Assembly: GCA_000697335.1 (NCBI GenBank)
Contig: JNEM01015695.1
Location: forward strand, 1-10,243
Length of the DNA: 10,243 nucleotides
Direction of reading: 5' to 3'
From: Conidiobolus incongruus B7586
Lineage: Eukaryota; Entomophthoromycota; Entomophthoromycetes; Entomophthorales; Conidiobolaceae
Shown here: piece by piece, positions 1 to 8,991 of the stretch
Layout: each line of letters opens with the position of its first letter
How positions within the stretch are numbered: position 1 is the stretch's first letter
Notes under the pieces: model-generated
What the model was told of the DNA's origin: nothing
What the model saw: the letters and a program-made list of their open reading frames with translations, nothing else
Database searches by the model: none
Position numbers and translations under genes: made by a program

Positions 1-312
1 ACTACTATATCTAATATATTCTTTAGATTATAACTTATGTGATTATAATTACTTTAAGTAATTAAAAAATTAGCTTATAAAAAAGAAAATTTTCACAGGA
101 AATTTTAATTAGTTTGTAAAAAATCAAATTTTAATCTTTAATAAAAAAATTACTTTTTACATGTTAGATTTTTATTAAAAGTATAGTAAAAAGTTATTAG
201 AAATAAAAGAAATTATTAAATTTATATTATATATTTATTTTTACTTTTTATATATTATAATTTTTATTTTTTTCAATCATAAAAAATTCCCATTATTTAA
301 ATTACAAAGTAA
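1..312 (-). mobile_element. Truncated copy (copy 1) of the TTAC/TA repeat, cut by window edge
   Basis: This is the reverse complement of bases 4208-4519, with no mismatch or indel found when compared line by line. It ends in GTAA at 309-312, followed by TA at 313-314, which is the same inner terminus as copies 2 and 3. Only the inward-facing end is visible; the rest should lie before base 1. No reading frame of note is present. Its perfect match to copy 2, set against the clear divergence of copy 3, means copies 1 and 2 are very recent or have been homogenised. Class inferred: non-autonomous DNA transposon. Confidence 0.8.
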
Positions 313-1985
313 TATTATTTAACATATAAGATATTAATTATCAAATATATAGATTATTATATTATATTTTATTTTTATATTTTTTAATATATTAACTTTT
401 AAATATAAGATAAAATAGTAATAATATAATATAGAATAAATATTGATAATAAATGGTTTCATAATCTATTCTTTTCACTTTTAATTATATTGAGTATAAG
501 TAAAAATACAATTAAAAAATAAAAAAATGGATAAAAATGGTATATGGATGTTTTATTAAATTGATTACATAAATTTCCTACTTGAATATAGTTAAATGTG
601 TTTGTGTCTTTTATTGAGTCACTATTCAATAAATCAAGATTATAAATAGTTTCTCTTAGTTAATAGCCAACCAGAATTTGAATTTTCTGTTGGTACAGAT
701 ATTAATTAAAGCCTGTTTCAGTTAAAGCCATCATAGTTACAAAAATTTGTTTGATATTATATTAATGATGATTATATATCTAGTTTTCATATTTCCCATT
801 AAATTGTCCAAAATTAAGAATAAGATATTATAAATGTATCATTTAAATTAAAAAATCTTAGAAAAGATTATATATTCATTCAAAATTACTAACCAAAAAA
901 CACAATACTTTACAAATATTAAATCTGGAAATTTTGCAAGTTTGAGAAAATGAAACTGATTTCCATAATTTATTAATAAATTATACATGGTTTATTATTA
1001 GAATTATAATTATAATTTATCAACTTAAATTTTAGTTTTAAAAAACTGATTTCAATATTATTTACATGAAATTATATATTTGTTTGATCAAGCCTGTATT
1101 TTATCTATATTTTCCCAATTAATTTTTTTGTTGATTCAAAATAATATAAATGTTTGGAATATTAAATTCTATGAATACTGTAAAAATCCTGATAACAATA
1201 TTATAATTATATCAGCATTTTATCTATATATTTTCAATAAGCAATTATTTCTTTATTCCATAATTTAATTTTCATTATGTTCTAAAATTCAAAATTTAAA
1301 AAATTCTATATTTTTTACATATTTGAATAAATATTAACAAGATTTTTTTTAAAAATATTTTATTACAGATTATAATAATAATGATATATAATTCTTATTA
1401 TTAGCTCTGTTTCAAATCACCACTGAAAATTTTAAGCTAAATAATAATTCAAATTGATTATAATCAATATATGATATTAAAAAACTATGAATCTAGAGTA
1501 TATTTTAATATTTAGAGATATATTCTATTAAATATAGGTTTTAACTCATTATATGAAAAATAAATAAAATACTAAAAAGTAAATAAAATTTCAAATATAT
1601 ATATTTTTACCACTATAAGCAATAATATGAGTATTTAATAAAAGTGAAATTATAAATATGTATATATATATTAAAATTATCATAATCTTTAGGAAAATAA
1701 TGATAAATATATTAATTATAGATTTTATTTAAGTAATTATTCAAAATTAATAATAATAATTATAAAAATGAATATATTTATATAAATCAATATTTTATCT
1801 TTTTTCAATTATTCAGCATTTGGAATAAAAGTGATTTTATAATTGAATTTTGTTCATAGTTAAATATATTATATCATATAATCTCGAATTTTTATTTCTA
1901 AATTGATATTGGAAATGAATTTAATGAAAAAATTTGCAAATAGGATACTGTATAATTAATAACAAACTATTAATTTTATTATTAC
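313..1985. other. AT-rich intergenic region, no gene seen
   Basis: About 1.7 kb of very AT-rich DNA with frequent stops in all frames. No receptor-like motif, RNA gene or transposon end was recognised. A 62-codon open stretch at 1080-1268 begins with TTG rather than ATG and has low-complexity composition, so it is not called. An imperfect inverted repeat at 667-693 (CCAAC/GTTGG arms, roughly 9 paired bases with one bulge) is the only notable local structure. Confidence 0.6.
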
Positions 1986-2450
1986 TGTCACCAACCGAGT
2001 GACTGACCGACGTTAAGCTTTCAAGTGTCCCTCGAATAGATGACTATACTTTCGAGTGAGTTCCCCTGCTTAGCCCCGAACAGCCACTAGCACAGGATTC
2101 ATTTAACCCCGTCAGGAATGAATTTGCTAAGATTATAAAAACTTCCATAAGTTCACTAATAAAGTATGACAAATTAGTTACCATCTAATTAGGCAACTAA
2201 CGGTTGTTCGATTCATTTAATTTGAAAAGTGTTTATTTTGGTTAAACTGACCCGGACACAATGTCTGACTTAGCTCTAATAGGTCCTAGAATAACCCCAT
2301 ACGTTGAAGTAGCTAGGGTTCGTCTGGCCACCCAGCTTGTAGCTGCTGCTCCCCATATAGTGGGAAAAGTGCTCACCTATTTGGAGACTCCGATTGTCAA
2401 AACAGTAATGGAAATCGGACTGTCGTTGTTACTTGAGACAATTACAAATT
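1986..2450. other. GC-enriched island of unknown origin
   Basis: Base composition changes abruptly from the surrounding very AT-rich DNA to a patch with GC by eye above 40%. It begins near TGTCACCAACCGAG and fades inside the short reading frame that starts at 2261. The patch contains an 11-base direct repeat GATTCATTTAA at 2096-2106 and 2210-2220. It also has two small inverted repeats: CTCGAA/TTCGAG at 2031-2036 and 2051-2056, and ATTCATT/AATGAAT at 2097-2103 and 2117-2123. No tRNA, rRNA or known element was recognised. It may be a fragment of a foreign or mobile sequence, or a piece of a displaced host gene; the sequence alone does not decide. Confidence 0.6.
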
Positions 2451-2473
2451 CATTATTTTTTCTTGTTTATTAA
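2261..2473 (+). CDS. Hypothetical 70-aa reading frame in the GC-rich island
   Basis: This ATG-started frame encodes 70 residues (start MSDLALIGPR). The ATG has an A at -3. Residues about 10-60 are rich in Ala, Val and Leu with scattered charges and look like amphipathic or hydrophobic helices. No motif or family was recognised and no signal peptide is clear. Codons up to about residue 62 use G and C freely. The last residues (NSLFFLVY) come from ordinary AT-rich sequence, so the frame appears to run out of its original coding segment into unrelated DNA. It is therefore more likely the 5' end of a longer displaced gene than a complete small protein. No promoter was seen. It may not be expressed. 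Confidence 0.3.
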   Translation: MSDLALIGPRITPYVEVARVRLATQLVAAAPHIVGKVLTYLETPIVKTVMEIGLSLLLETITNSLFFLVY

Positions 2474-2649
2474 TTTTCTTTCAGAGAACTTATTAACTAT
2501 TAATTAAATATAAATTGGATAAAATTAATTTATTATTGATTTACGTATATTCTGAACCTTTTTTCAATTAGTTTTTAACTTCAATGTAATTAAATATTGC
2601 TAATGAATCCAAACATCAAACTATGGTCTTATTTTGAAACTATAGTGTG

Positions 2650-2657
2650 TATAAATA
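2650..2657 (+). promoter_or_regulatory. TATA box of receptor gene 1
   Basis: TATAAATA lies 65 bases before the ATG at 2715. A block AAAACTATTGATT at 2681-2693, about 31 bases downstream of the box, has a counterpart (AAAATAGTTGATT) at the same place relative to the TATA box of the second receptor. That distance is typical for a transcription start, so this is likely the core promoter. In so AT-rich a region a TATA match alone is weak; the parallel arrangement in both paralogues supports it. Confidence 0.55.
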
Positions 2658-2714
2658 CATTTCAAACTCAGAACAGCAATAAAACTATTGATTTACAATT
2701 ATTTATATCAAATA

Positions 2715-3665
2715 ATGGATTTTAATTTTAATGATTTAAATTTTATCAACTTATCGTTTAATATCATATTTTTTGCGATGGGTATAATAATCTTAATATT
2801 AAACGTATTGTTAATTTATATCTTGATCCAAAAATGCAATATCAAATCAACAGAAATTCAGCTAATTTTAATGTTTTGTTTTATTGAATTGTTTGCTGGA
2901 CAAGTATTGACCGCACTAGCAGTTGGAAAATTAGTTAATGGTTACTTATGGTTAGATCAAGATAATTTCAGATGTCAATTTTTCTCATTTTTTATTTTAT
3001 GTCTAACTAGAATTGAAGTTACTACTGTTGCTATTTTATCAGTTCTGAGATTTTTAATAGTATGTTATAAAATTCAAATGAGCTTACGATTCTGGATATT
3101 TGTTTTTATTATGGCTAATTCACTTCCTATTGGAATTTTTTTATATGGCTGGATTATTAATGACGCACTCCCATCCGTGTCTAAAATTTACTGTATACCA
3201 TTTATCAAAAAGAATTATATTTCTTCAATTATGACTATGTTAATCCCTTTAGTATTCTTGATATCATGTTGGGTCACCACATTTTGCTACTTTTCAATTG
3301 GATGGGTTGCTAACGAGCATCTTAACAGGACGAAACAAGACGCTATTATAAGTGGGGATAATGATCTGTTAAAAATTATCAAAAAACAAAAAATTAAGCT
3401 AATCGCACAAATAATTATGGTGTTCATTGTATATAATGCTAATCTCAGTATATCATATGTTACTTTTATCTTGAAATATGCAATTGGATATCAAAGAACG
3501 CCTATTGTCGATGCAATATCATTTACTTTAATCCATACAACTATGACTCTTAACCCACTCGTAACGATTACATTTCAACCTGAAGTTAACAATGAATTCA
3601 TGTTGTTGATGGTGAAAATTCAAGCTCGATGTAAGAGAATATTCAGAAATATTTTTACTCATTAA
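2715..3665 (+). CDS. Class A (rhodopsin-like) G protein-coupled receptor, paralogue 1
   Basis: Encodes 316 residues with seven hydrophobic segments, near 16-38, 46-72, 88-117, 124-148, 170-198, 229-255 and 264-290. It is predicted to sit in the plasma membrane and signal to a heterotrimeric G protein; the ligand is unknown. Class A marks are Asn30 in TM1, acidic Glu58 at the usual TM2 Asp site, Cys87 at the top of TM3 with Cys160 in loop 2 as a likely disulfide, Leu-Arg-Phe (Arg112) in the DRY position, Pro178 in TM5, and Asn280-Pro281 in TM7 where NPxxY is expected. The TM6 CWxP motif is absent. An NLS glycosylation site lies at residue 12. The frame is open back to 2688, but that start is TTG. 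The ATG at 2715 (A at -3, G at +4) aligns with the start of paralogue 2 and is chosen. Single exon, stop TAA. Fine function and ligand cannot be inferred. Confidence 0.9.
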   Translation: MDFNFNDLNFINLSFNIIFFAMGIIILILNVLLIYILIQKCNIKSTEIQLILMFCFIELFAGQVLTALAVGKLVNGYLWLDQDNFRCQFFSFFILCLTRIEVTTVAILSVLRFLIVCYKIQMSLRFWIFVFIMANSLPIGIFLYGWIINDALPSVSKIYCIPFIKKNYISSIMTMLIPLVFLISCWVTTFCYFSIGWVANEHLNRTKQDAIISGDNDLLKIIKKQKIKLIAQIIMVFIVYNANLSISYVTFILKYAIGYQRTPIVDAISFTLIHTTMTLNPLVTITFQPEVNNEFMLLMVKIQARCKRIFRNIFTH

Positions 3666-4207
3666 TATATGTGTATTTTCTGTTATTAATTCCATGAATT
3701 TCATTGATAAGATGTAAAATGTTTTTAGTTTAGTGTAATTTACACTGAAACAAAAAGAATATCCTTTTACTATTTTTTATCTATTCATGTAAAATTCAAT
3801 TTAATCAAGTATCAATACATAGTCATCTAAGTAAATTTTCATATTTATATATTTTTGCAACGACGAGTAAAATTGCTCAATAATCCTTTTGAAAATACTG
3901 TAATTGTTTGTAGTTGTAATTTTTTCTCATTTCAATTAATTCAATCAAATATAATTAGTCACATGAGATTATCCATTGATATATTGAAAAGGTGATAATT
4001 ATTTTAAAAAATTTGATTTAATATGAATTAGTGTATTATTTGGTTAACTGCTCCTGATTCACCTTTTGCCATTTTGTTAGGAGAGTTTGGGTATCTCTAG
4101 AGCATGATATATTATGATCATCTGACAATTCATCATTATAATCTGTTTAAGTAACATTATTATTATTTTTAGTTGCTTGAGTAATCTTAAAGCTTGTTGA
4201 ACTAATA
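3666..4207. other. 3' flank of receptor gene 1, with a small palindrome
   Basis: This AT-rich stretch runs from the receptor stop codon to the first base of the transposon-like repeat. A near-perfect palindrome, AGTGTAA-T-TTACACT, sits at 3732-3746, about 67 bases after the stop, flanked by further partial pairing (GTTT/GAAAC). It could fold in the 3' untranslated region. No canonical AATAAA signal was noticed between the stop and the repeat. No gene or RNA gene was recognised. Confidence 0.5.
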
Positions 4208-4241
4208 TTACTTTGTAATTTAAATAATGGGAATTTTTTAT
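4208..4241 (+). repeat. Left terminal inverted repeat of copy 2
   Basis: Pairs with 5354-5387 on the opposite strand. TTAC is shared at the tip, an AATGGGAA core is shared further in, and about 19 of the first 26 positions agree. A T-run follows once one gap is allowed. The same end is present at 279-312 (reversed) and at 8992. Confidence 0.7.
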
Positions 4242-5353
4242 GATTGAAAAAAATAAAAATTATAATATATAAAAAGTAAAAATAAATATATAATATAAAT
4301 TTAATAATTTCTTTTATTTCTAATAACTTTTTACTATACTTTTAATAAAAATCTAACATGTAAAAAGTAATTTTTTTATTAAAGATTAAAATTTGATTTT
4401 TTACAAACTAATTAAAATTTCCTGTGAAAATTTTCTTTTTTATAAGCTAATTTTTTAATTACTTAAAGTAATTATAATCACATAAGTTATAATCTAAAGA
4501 ATATATTAGATATAGTAGTTTTTTCTAGTTATTTTTAATTAAAAAGTTTTTTATATCTTTAAATTTATATATTTTATAATTTCATATAAAATAATAACTT
4601 TTTTTAAATTATTTAAAAAATATTAATTAAAAATAATTATATTTAAAAAATATAAAGGTTATTATTAATTAATTTGTTTTAAAAATTAAACAAGAATAGT
4701 ATATATTATTATAATTCATTATAATAATTAACATTCACTTATAAAACAAGTATTTATTTAAAGAAATTTATAAAAAAGGTTAAATTTTAATTTAACATTT
4801 TGAATTATGTTTTAATAAAAAATTATATAAAAAAATTTAAGATTCATCAATTCTAATAATTTATTATAAAACTTTAGTTTTTAATGATACCTTAATAAGT
4901 TTTATTTAATAATAACTACTTTAACTTTTTTTAAGCTTTAATTATAAAATATTCATTTTATATTTTTATTAATTAATTTTAATTTGAACTTTAATATATA
5001 AAATACTTATATAACTAATATTAAAATATCTTAATAATTTTTTAATTAAAATAAAAAAGTATTTTTCAATATATTTTTTTACTCTATTAACAATTAAAAA
5101 AATAATAGTTAAAATTAATTTTTTAAACTTTAACAAGTTTTAAATAGTTTCTCTCTTAACTTTAAAGTAATTTATTTAATAATAAATTGTTTATTTAGAT
5201 AATACTTTATTATTAAAAGCTACATATAAATTTTAAATGATTTTAAAGGGTTTATGGTTAAGTTTTATTAATATTAAAATAAAAAACTTTTAATAATTAC
5301 TATTTAGTTTAAGTATATTTAAATTAAACAACTAATTTTAAAAAATCAAAAAT

Positions 5354-5387
5354 TAAAAAATTTCCCATTTCTTCAATTCTATGGTAA
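5354..5387 (-). repeat. Right terminal inverted repeat of copy 2
   Basis: Read on the minus strand it starts TTACCATAGAATTG and continues into the AATGGGAA core, matching the left end imperfectly. The corresponding end of copy 3 (about 10191-10223) shares TTAC and AATGGGAA but differs between them, so the core and tip are the conserved parts. Confidence 0.7.
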
Positions 5388-5561
5388 TATTATCCAATAA
5401 ATATTTTAATATTAATAAATAAAAAAACCCATCAACAAAAAACTTTTGGGTTGTATTATAAATATTAAAAAATGAATAGAAAATAAATCGTGAAGTAATA
5501 ACCATGCTGATTAGACCCAGGGCACAATATTGAAAAATAGATTTGACCTGTATAATTAAAA
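5388..5561. other. 3' flank of receptor gene 2
   Basis: A short spacer between the right end of repeat copy 2 and the stop codon of the minus-strand receptor. It holds a 6-bp inverted repeat, AACCCA at 5426-5431 and TGGGTT at 5447-5452. On the minus strand this lies about 110-135 bases after the stop and is followed by a T-run. In a eukaryote this need not be a terminator; it may just be part of the 3' end. No gene. Confidence 0.45.
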
Positions 5562-6515
5562 CTAATTATTAGTAAAAATGTTTCCAAAAAAGCTCTGAGT
5601 TCTAGCTTGGCATTTTACGAATATGCATAAAAACTCGTTGTTTACATCAGGTTGAAAAGTTATAGTAACAATTGGGTTAATAGCAATAGTTGTTTGAATC
5701 ATTGTGAATGATACTGAATCCATAATTGGTGGCCTTTGATATCCAATAGCAAACTTCATAATAAAAGCAATATAGGATAACATAAAATTCCCATTATACA
5801 AAATAAATACCATGATTAATTGAATGGATAACTTGAATTTTTGACTATGAATAACCTTTAATACACGCTTATCCTGCTTCCTATTAGCTTCACTTTTCAT
5901 AATATTTAATTGTCTGTTTGCTGTCCATCCAATAGAAAAATAGCAAAATGTAGTTATCCAGCAAGGTATAAGGAATAAAAAAGGAATCACAATAGTCATA
6001 TTGTTAGATAGAGCTGATGGTTTTGTAAATGGAATGCAGTGTAGATTAGATGCAGAAGGATTAGCATCTTTAACAATGAAACTATACAAATAGATACAGG
6101 TCACAGGGCTGATAGCCAAAACTAGCGTACATATCCAAAATTTAAGGCTTCGTTGTATTTTATGACAAACAAATAAATATCTTAATAGTGACAAAATCGT
6201 CACACTTGTAATCTCCACACGAGTAAACCATTGTCCAATGAAAACATAAACCCAGCATTGTGTCGTCCCTGGATTAAGCCAATGGTAGCCATAAACTAAT
6301 TTTGCAATCATTGCCACGAATAATTGTATTCCAGACAATAATTCAGTAAAACAAAATATCATAATCAGTTTAATTTCTGTGGACCTTGTTTTGCACTTAT
6401 TAAATAATACATAAAGTAAAAATGTATTTAAAAATATTGTAAACAAACCCAATACCATATTGATTGTACCGAACATGTTGTTGATGAATTTTGGGTTATT
6501 ATAATCGAAATTCAT
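5562..6515 (-). CDS. Class A (rhodopsin-like) G protein-coupled receptor, paralogue 2
   Basis: Encodes 317 residues that align with paralogue 1 almost without gaps, with about 162 identities in 316 by hand count. It has the same seven-helix layout. Seen: Asn30 in TM1, Glu58 in TM2, Cys87 and Cys160 for the extracellular disulfide, Leu-Arg-Tyr (Arg112) in place of DRY, Pro178 in TM5, and Asn280-Pro281 with ITFQPD following in TM7. As in its partner, TM6 lacks CWxP. Most conserved are the TM5 end (CYFSIGW), the loop before TM7 (AIGYQR) and the start of the tail (VNNEF). An NMT glycosylation site lies near residue 172. The start is well fixed: an in-frame TAG sits 11 codons upstream (complement 6546-6548) and a TATA box lies about 73 bases upstream. 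Single exon, stop TAG. It faces paralogue 1 tail to tail across repeat copy 2. Ligand unknown; a G-protein-coupled plasma-membrane sensor is inferred from fold. Confidence 0.9.
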   Translation of the reverse strand: MNFDYNNPKFINNMFGTINMVLGLFTIFLNTFLLYVLFNKCKTRSTEIKLIMIFCFTELLSGIQLFVAMIAKLVYGYHWLNPGTTQCWVYVFIGQWFTRVEITSVTILSLLRYLFVCHKIQRSLKFWICTLVLAISPVTCIYLYSFIVKDANPSASNLHCIPFTKPSALSNNMTIVIPFLFLIPCWITTFCYFSIGWTANRQLNIMKSEANRKQDKRVLKVIHSQKFKLSIQLIMVFILYNGNFMLSYIAFIMKFAIGYQRPPIMDSVSFTMIQTTIAINPIVTITFQPDVNNEFLCIFVKCQARTQSFFGNIFTNN

Positions 6516-6532
6516 TATTATTATTATTATTA
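6514..6532. repeat. ATT trinucleotide microsatellite abutting the start of receptor 2
   Basis: Six ATT units plus one base on the plus strand. On the coding strand this reads as repeated ATA codons in frame, running directly into the ATG of receptor 2. Changes in unit number would alter the leader length but not the protein. Confidence 0.8.
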
Positions 6533-6547
6533 CTTTGATAAAAAGCT

Positions 6548-6588
6548 AATCAACTATTTTAAGAACTGATATGATATATATTTTTATA
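6548..6588 (-). promoter_or_regulatory. Core promoter of receptor gene 2 (TATA box plus downstream block)
   Basis: TATAAAAATA lies on the minus strand at 6588-6579, about 73 bases before the ATG. AAAATAGTTGATT follows at 6560-6548, 28 bases downstream of the box. The block agrees with that of receptor gene 1 at 10 of 13 positions and at nearly the same distance, which suggests a shared start region inherited from the ancestral gene. Confidence 0.5.
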
Positions 6589-8991
6589 CCATTGAATTGT
6601 TTCAAGTTGAAATTTTGTTGGCACTTTGATTAGTATATTAAGGCTAAATTTTTTTACAGTATTTAACAGTACTGAAATTATGTTTGGTTAATACTCAAGA
6701 AATTTATTATACTATGAATTTAAAAGAATATTTTTTTTATTGACTATATAAAATCATCATAAGTTTATAGTATACTAAAATATTCTGTTAAATTCAGAAG
6801 TACTTTTTATCATAGTTATAGTATTATAGATATAGTATAATATAATATCCAATGTTAATACTCAACAGTTTATACATTAACCAAGAACTTTGACATTATT
6901 AATCTTTTTAACAAGTTTAATTTTATATAATTATCAAGTTTAAAAGTTTATCAAAGATATAATCATAAACATACACATAAATTTTTCTTATAATTTTATT
7001 AATCAGATAATTTTTAATACTTGATATTATATTTTTATTAAAATATTGAGTTGAACAATTTGATTTTATTATCAATACGGTTTTTAGATGAAACAGAATA
7101 CAAATTAGTTAACTTGAACCTGTTAATTAAGAATATATAGTACGATATTCAGATAATAAATGTATACATAAAAATTAATATTACAATATTCCTTTTATTA
7201 TCAGTTTATAAACTTTAATAATAAGTAATTACTATTTTTTAATCACAATTCATCATCTTTATAACATTATTTAAAATTAATTGTTGCTCGAAAATTTGAT
7301 AGTGTAATACTATGTTCCAATTGTTAACTAAAAAATTAATGGATCAAGTACTTAAAATATATGATATCAATCATTTCGGTAACTTGTATTAATATGAATA
7401 TTGTAATTGTTTCAATATTGATTGAATAGTCTGAACACTGATTAAAGTTAATATTATTCATTCTTATATTTTACGAGGCACCAATTGAATATATTTCGAT
7501 ATTTAAAATATATTTATGTACATCCATTATTGGATATAATTTTTTTTCATGATAGGGTTTCAAAAAGTTGGTTCAAGATAACAATCTAATAATTAGATCC
7601 CTCTTTAATAAAACCTATATTTATATTTTTAGCAATGAAGTGTATTAATATCAAGCTTACTATGGTATTGATTAGTTTAATTAGCCAATTAAAATAATTT
7701 ATTTTCAAACCAAATGATACAGTGAATTTCATTATTAAATGATAAATCCAATAAATCAAAGTGTCAGCTCAGGATTCAGGTTGAATTTTAAATTAAAGGT
7801 TCACTTTTTTAGTCTACTATAAAAATTATAAAACATCTTCCAATTTAATGTTCATTTCTATAGATCATAGCACTTGTTTTAAAATACTATATACCCGACA
7901 TTCTCACTTACAAAGCTAATGCATTATATAATTGATTGCTTAGTTTAAAACTAATTTTAATAAATATGATTTTATATGAATATATTTAGAGATATTTGTT
8001 AATGCCATAATATAACATAATGACACTACAATTTCTAATAGGTTTTAATAAAATATCCAGAATATAAGAGATAGGCATAGAAATCGAGATGTTTTCAAGT
8101 TTTTCATTCTATTTTAAAATTGAACATTGATTTTCAAATTTGAATTCTATTTGATTTATTATATTTCAGTAATAATTTAAACATTTGAATATTTTATATT
8201 ATCTTGATATATTTTATGAATTATATATGAAATCAAAATATATCAAAGCATATTTCTGAGTTGATAAGAACTTGTTCAAATTAATAAAATATTATACTTT
8301 TTCTATCCATGAAATTCAGCAACACTTTAAAAATTCAAAAATTCAAAACAAAATCCAATCAAATTTTGAATAAAAAACCAAAATTTTTCATTAATAAAAA
8401 ATGGCATATTAATACATCATTCATAAAATTAAATTGTAAATATGAATAATACTTGTTTTGTCCACTATATTATAATCCAAACTTAACATTTATTCTTGCA
8501 ATATTTTGCAAATTCAATGTGATATTAATTATTTTTATTAAAAATTTAAATATTGTATCACAAACTAAGTGAATCAATATTATTTAATAATCGATTATAA
8601 TATTAGAATTTAAAATAATATAATAAATCAAAAATATAAATATATTTTCTATCCTTTATAATGTATAATATATAAATATTATATTTAAACACCATAAAAA
8701 ATCAGTAATATAATTGATGCACTTACTGGTATATGTATAGATTTATAATATCAAAACCATTTCTTATTTTATTTAATATCCCTTATACTCTTTTTGAATA
8801 TAATTATAAACAATAATTTTAATGTTGTTATATTTATATTAATATTATTATTTATATCAGATAGAATATATATTTAATTGTCAAAAATCAACGATATTCA
8901 ACTTATTATCTAGTATTATATTATTTTGATAAAATATTTTTATTTTGATTTTTATAGTAATATTTATATATTTCCAAATATTTTTTAAATA
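6589..8991. other. AT-rich intergenic region, no gene seen
   Basis: About 2.4 kb upstream of receptor gene 2. No reading frame, receptor remnant, RNA gene or transposon end was recognised. Minor items are a 12-base palindrome ATAATCGATTAT at 8587-8598 and a short direct duplication of AAAATTCA at about 8329-8345, both of a kind expected in such AT-rich DNA. Distal regulatory sites for receptor gene 2 could lie here but cannot be pointed to. Confidence 0.6.

Larger units (their letters stand above)
4208..5387 (+). mobile_element. Complete non-coding TTAC/TA repeat (copy 2), MITE-like DNA transposon
   Basis: A 1180-base element starting TTACTTTG and ending GGTAA, with TA immediately outside both ends (4206-4207 and 5388-5389). 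The ends form an imperfect inverted repeat of about 34 bases. A full-length relative lies at 8992-10223 in the same orientation, and part of an identical copy at 1-312 in the opposite one. The element is almost pure A/T with stops in every frame, so it encodes no transposase. TA at both ends and terminal inverted repeats fit a non-autonomous element moved by a Tc1/mariner-like transposase, but TTAC termini are not diagnostic and the superfamily is an inference. It lies between the two convergent receptor genes. Confidence 0.75.

Noticed and set aside
787-797. TTTCCCATT at about 789, like the inner core of the repeat ends
   Set aside because: Only about ten bases match, with no TTAC tip and no partner end nearby.
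1080-1268. 62-residue open frame in the left intergenic region
   Set aside because: It begins at TTG rather than ATG, has low-complexity Ile/Asn/Phe/Tyr composition as expected from AT-rich DNA, and shows no receptor or other motif.
2201-2218. tRNA-like T-loop (GTTCGATTC) in the GC-rich island
   Set aside because: The flanking bases do not form a T-stem and no matching acceptor or anticodon arm was found.
1986-2260. GC-rich stretch read as a solo long terminal repeat (TGTC start, ACACA end)
   Set aside because: TG/CA-type ends this short are expected by chance. No target duplication, primer site or second copy was seen, and the composition does not change at 2260.
2405-2484. Possible intron extending the 70-residue frame (GTAATG to TTTCAG)
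   Set aside because: The joined frame would stop after three codons in AT-rich sequence, no branch site was clear, and nothing supports splicing.
2688-2714. N-terminal extension of receptor 1 by nine residues
   Set aside because: The extension would start at TTG. The ATG at 2715 has better context and aligns residue for residue with the start of the second receptor.
4203-4211. TAATATTAC at the repeat ends (also 309-317 and 5384-5392 on the other strand), identical to the geminivirus nicking nonanucleotide
   Set aside because: It arises from the TA flank plus the TTAC tip, is not exact in copy 3, and also occurs at 7176-7184 outside any repeat. Its chance frequency in such AT-rich DNA is high, and no Rep gene is present.
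5426-5452. Hairpin followed by a T-run on the minus strand, like a bacterial terminator
   Set aside because: The genome appears eukaryotic, the stem is only six pairs, and T-runs are everywhere here.
6529-6537. ATTACTTTG just upstream of receptor 2, resembling the left tip of the repeat
   Set aside because: The match stops after nine bases, lacks the AATGGGAA core, and is partly made by the ATT microsatellite.
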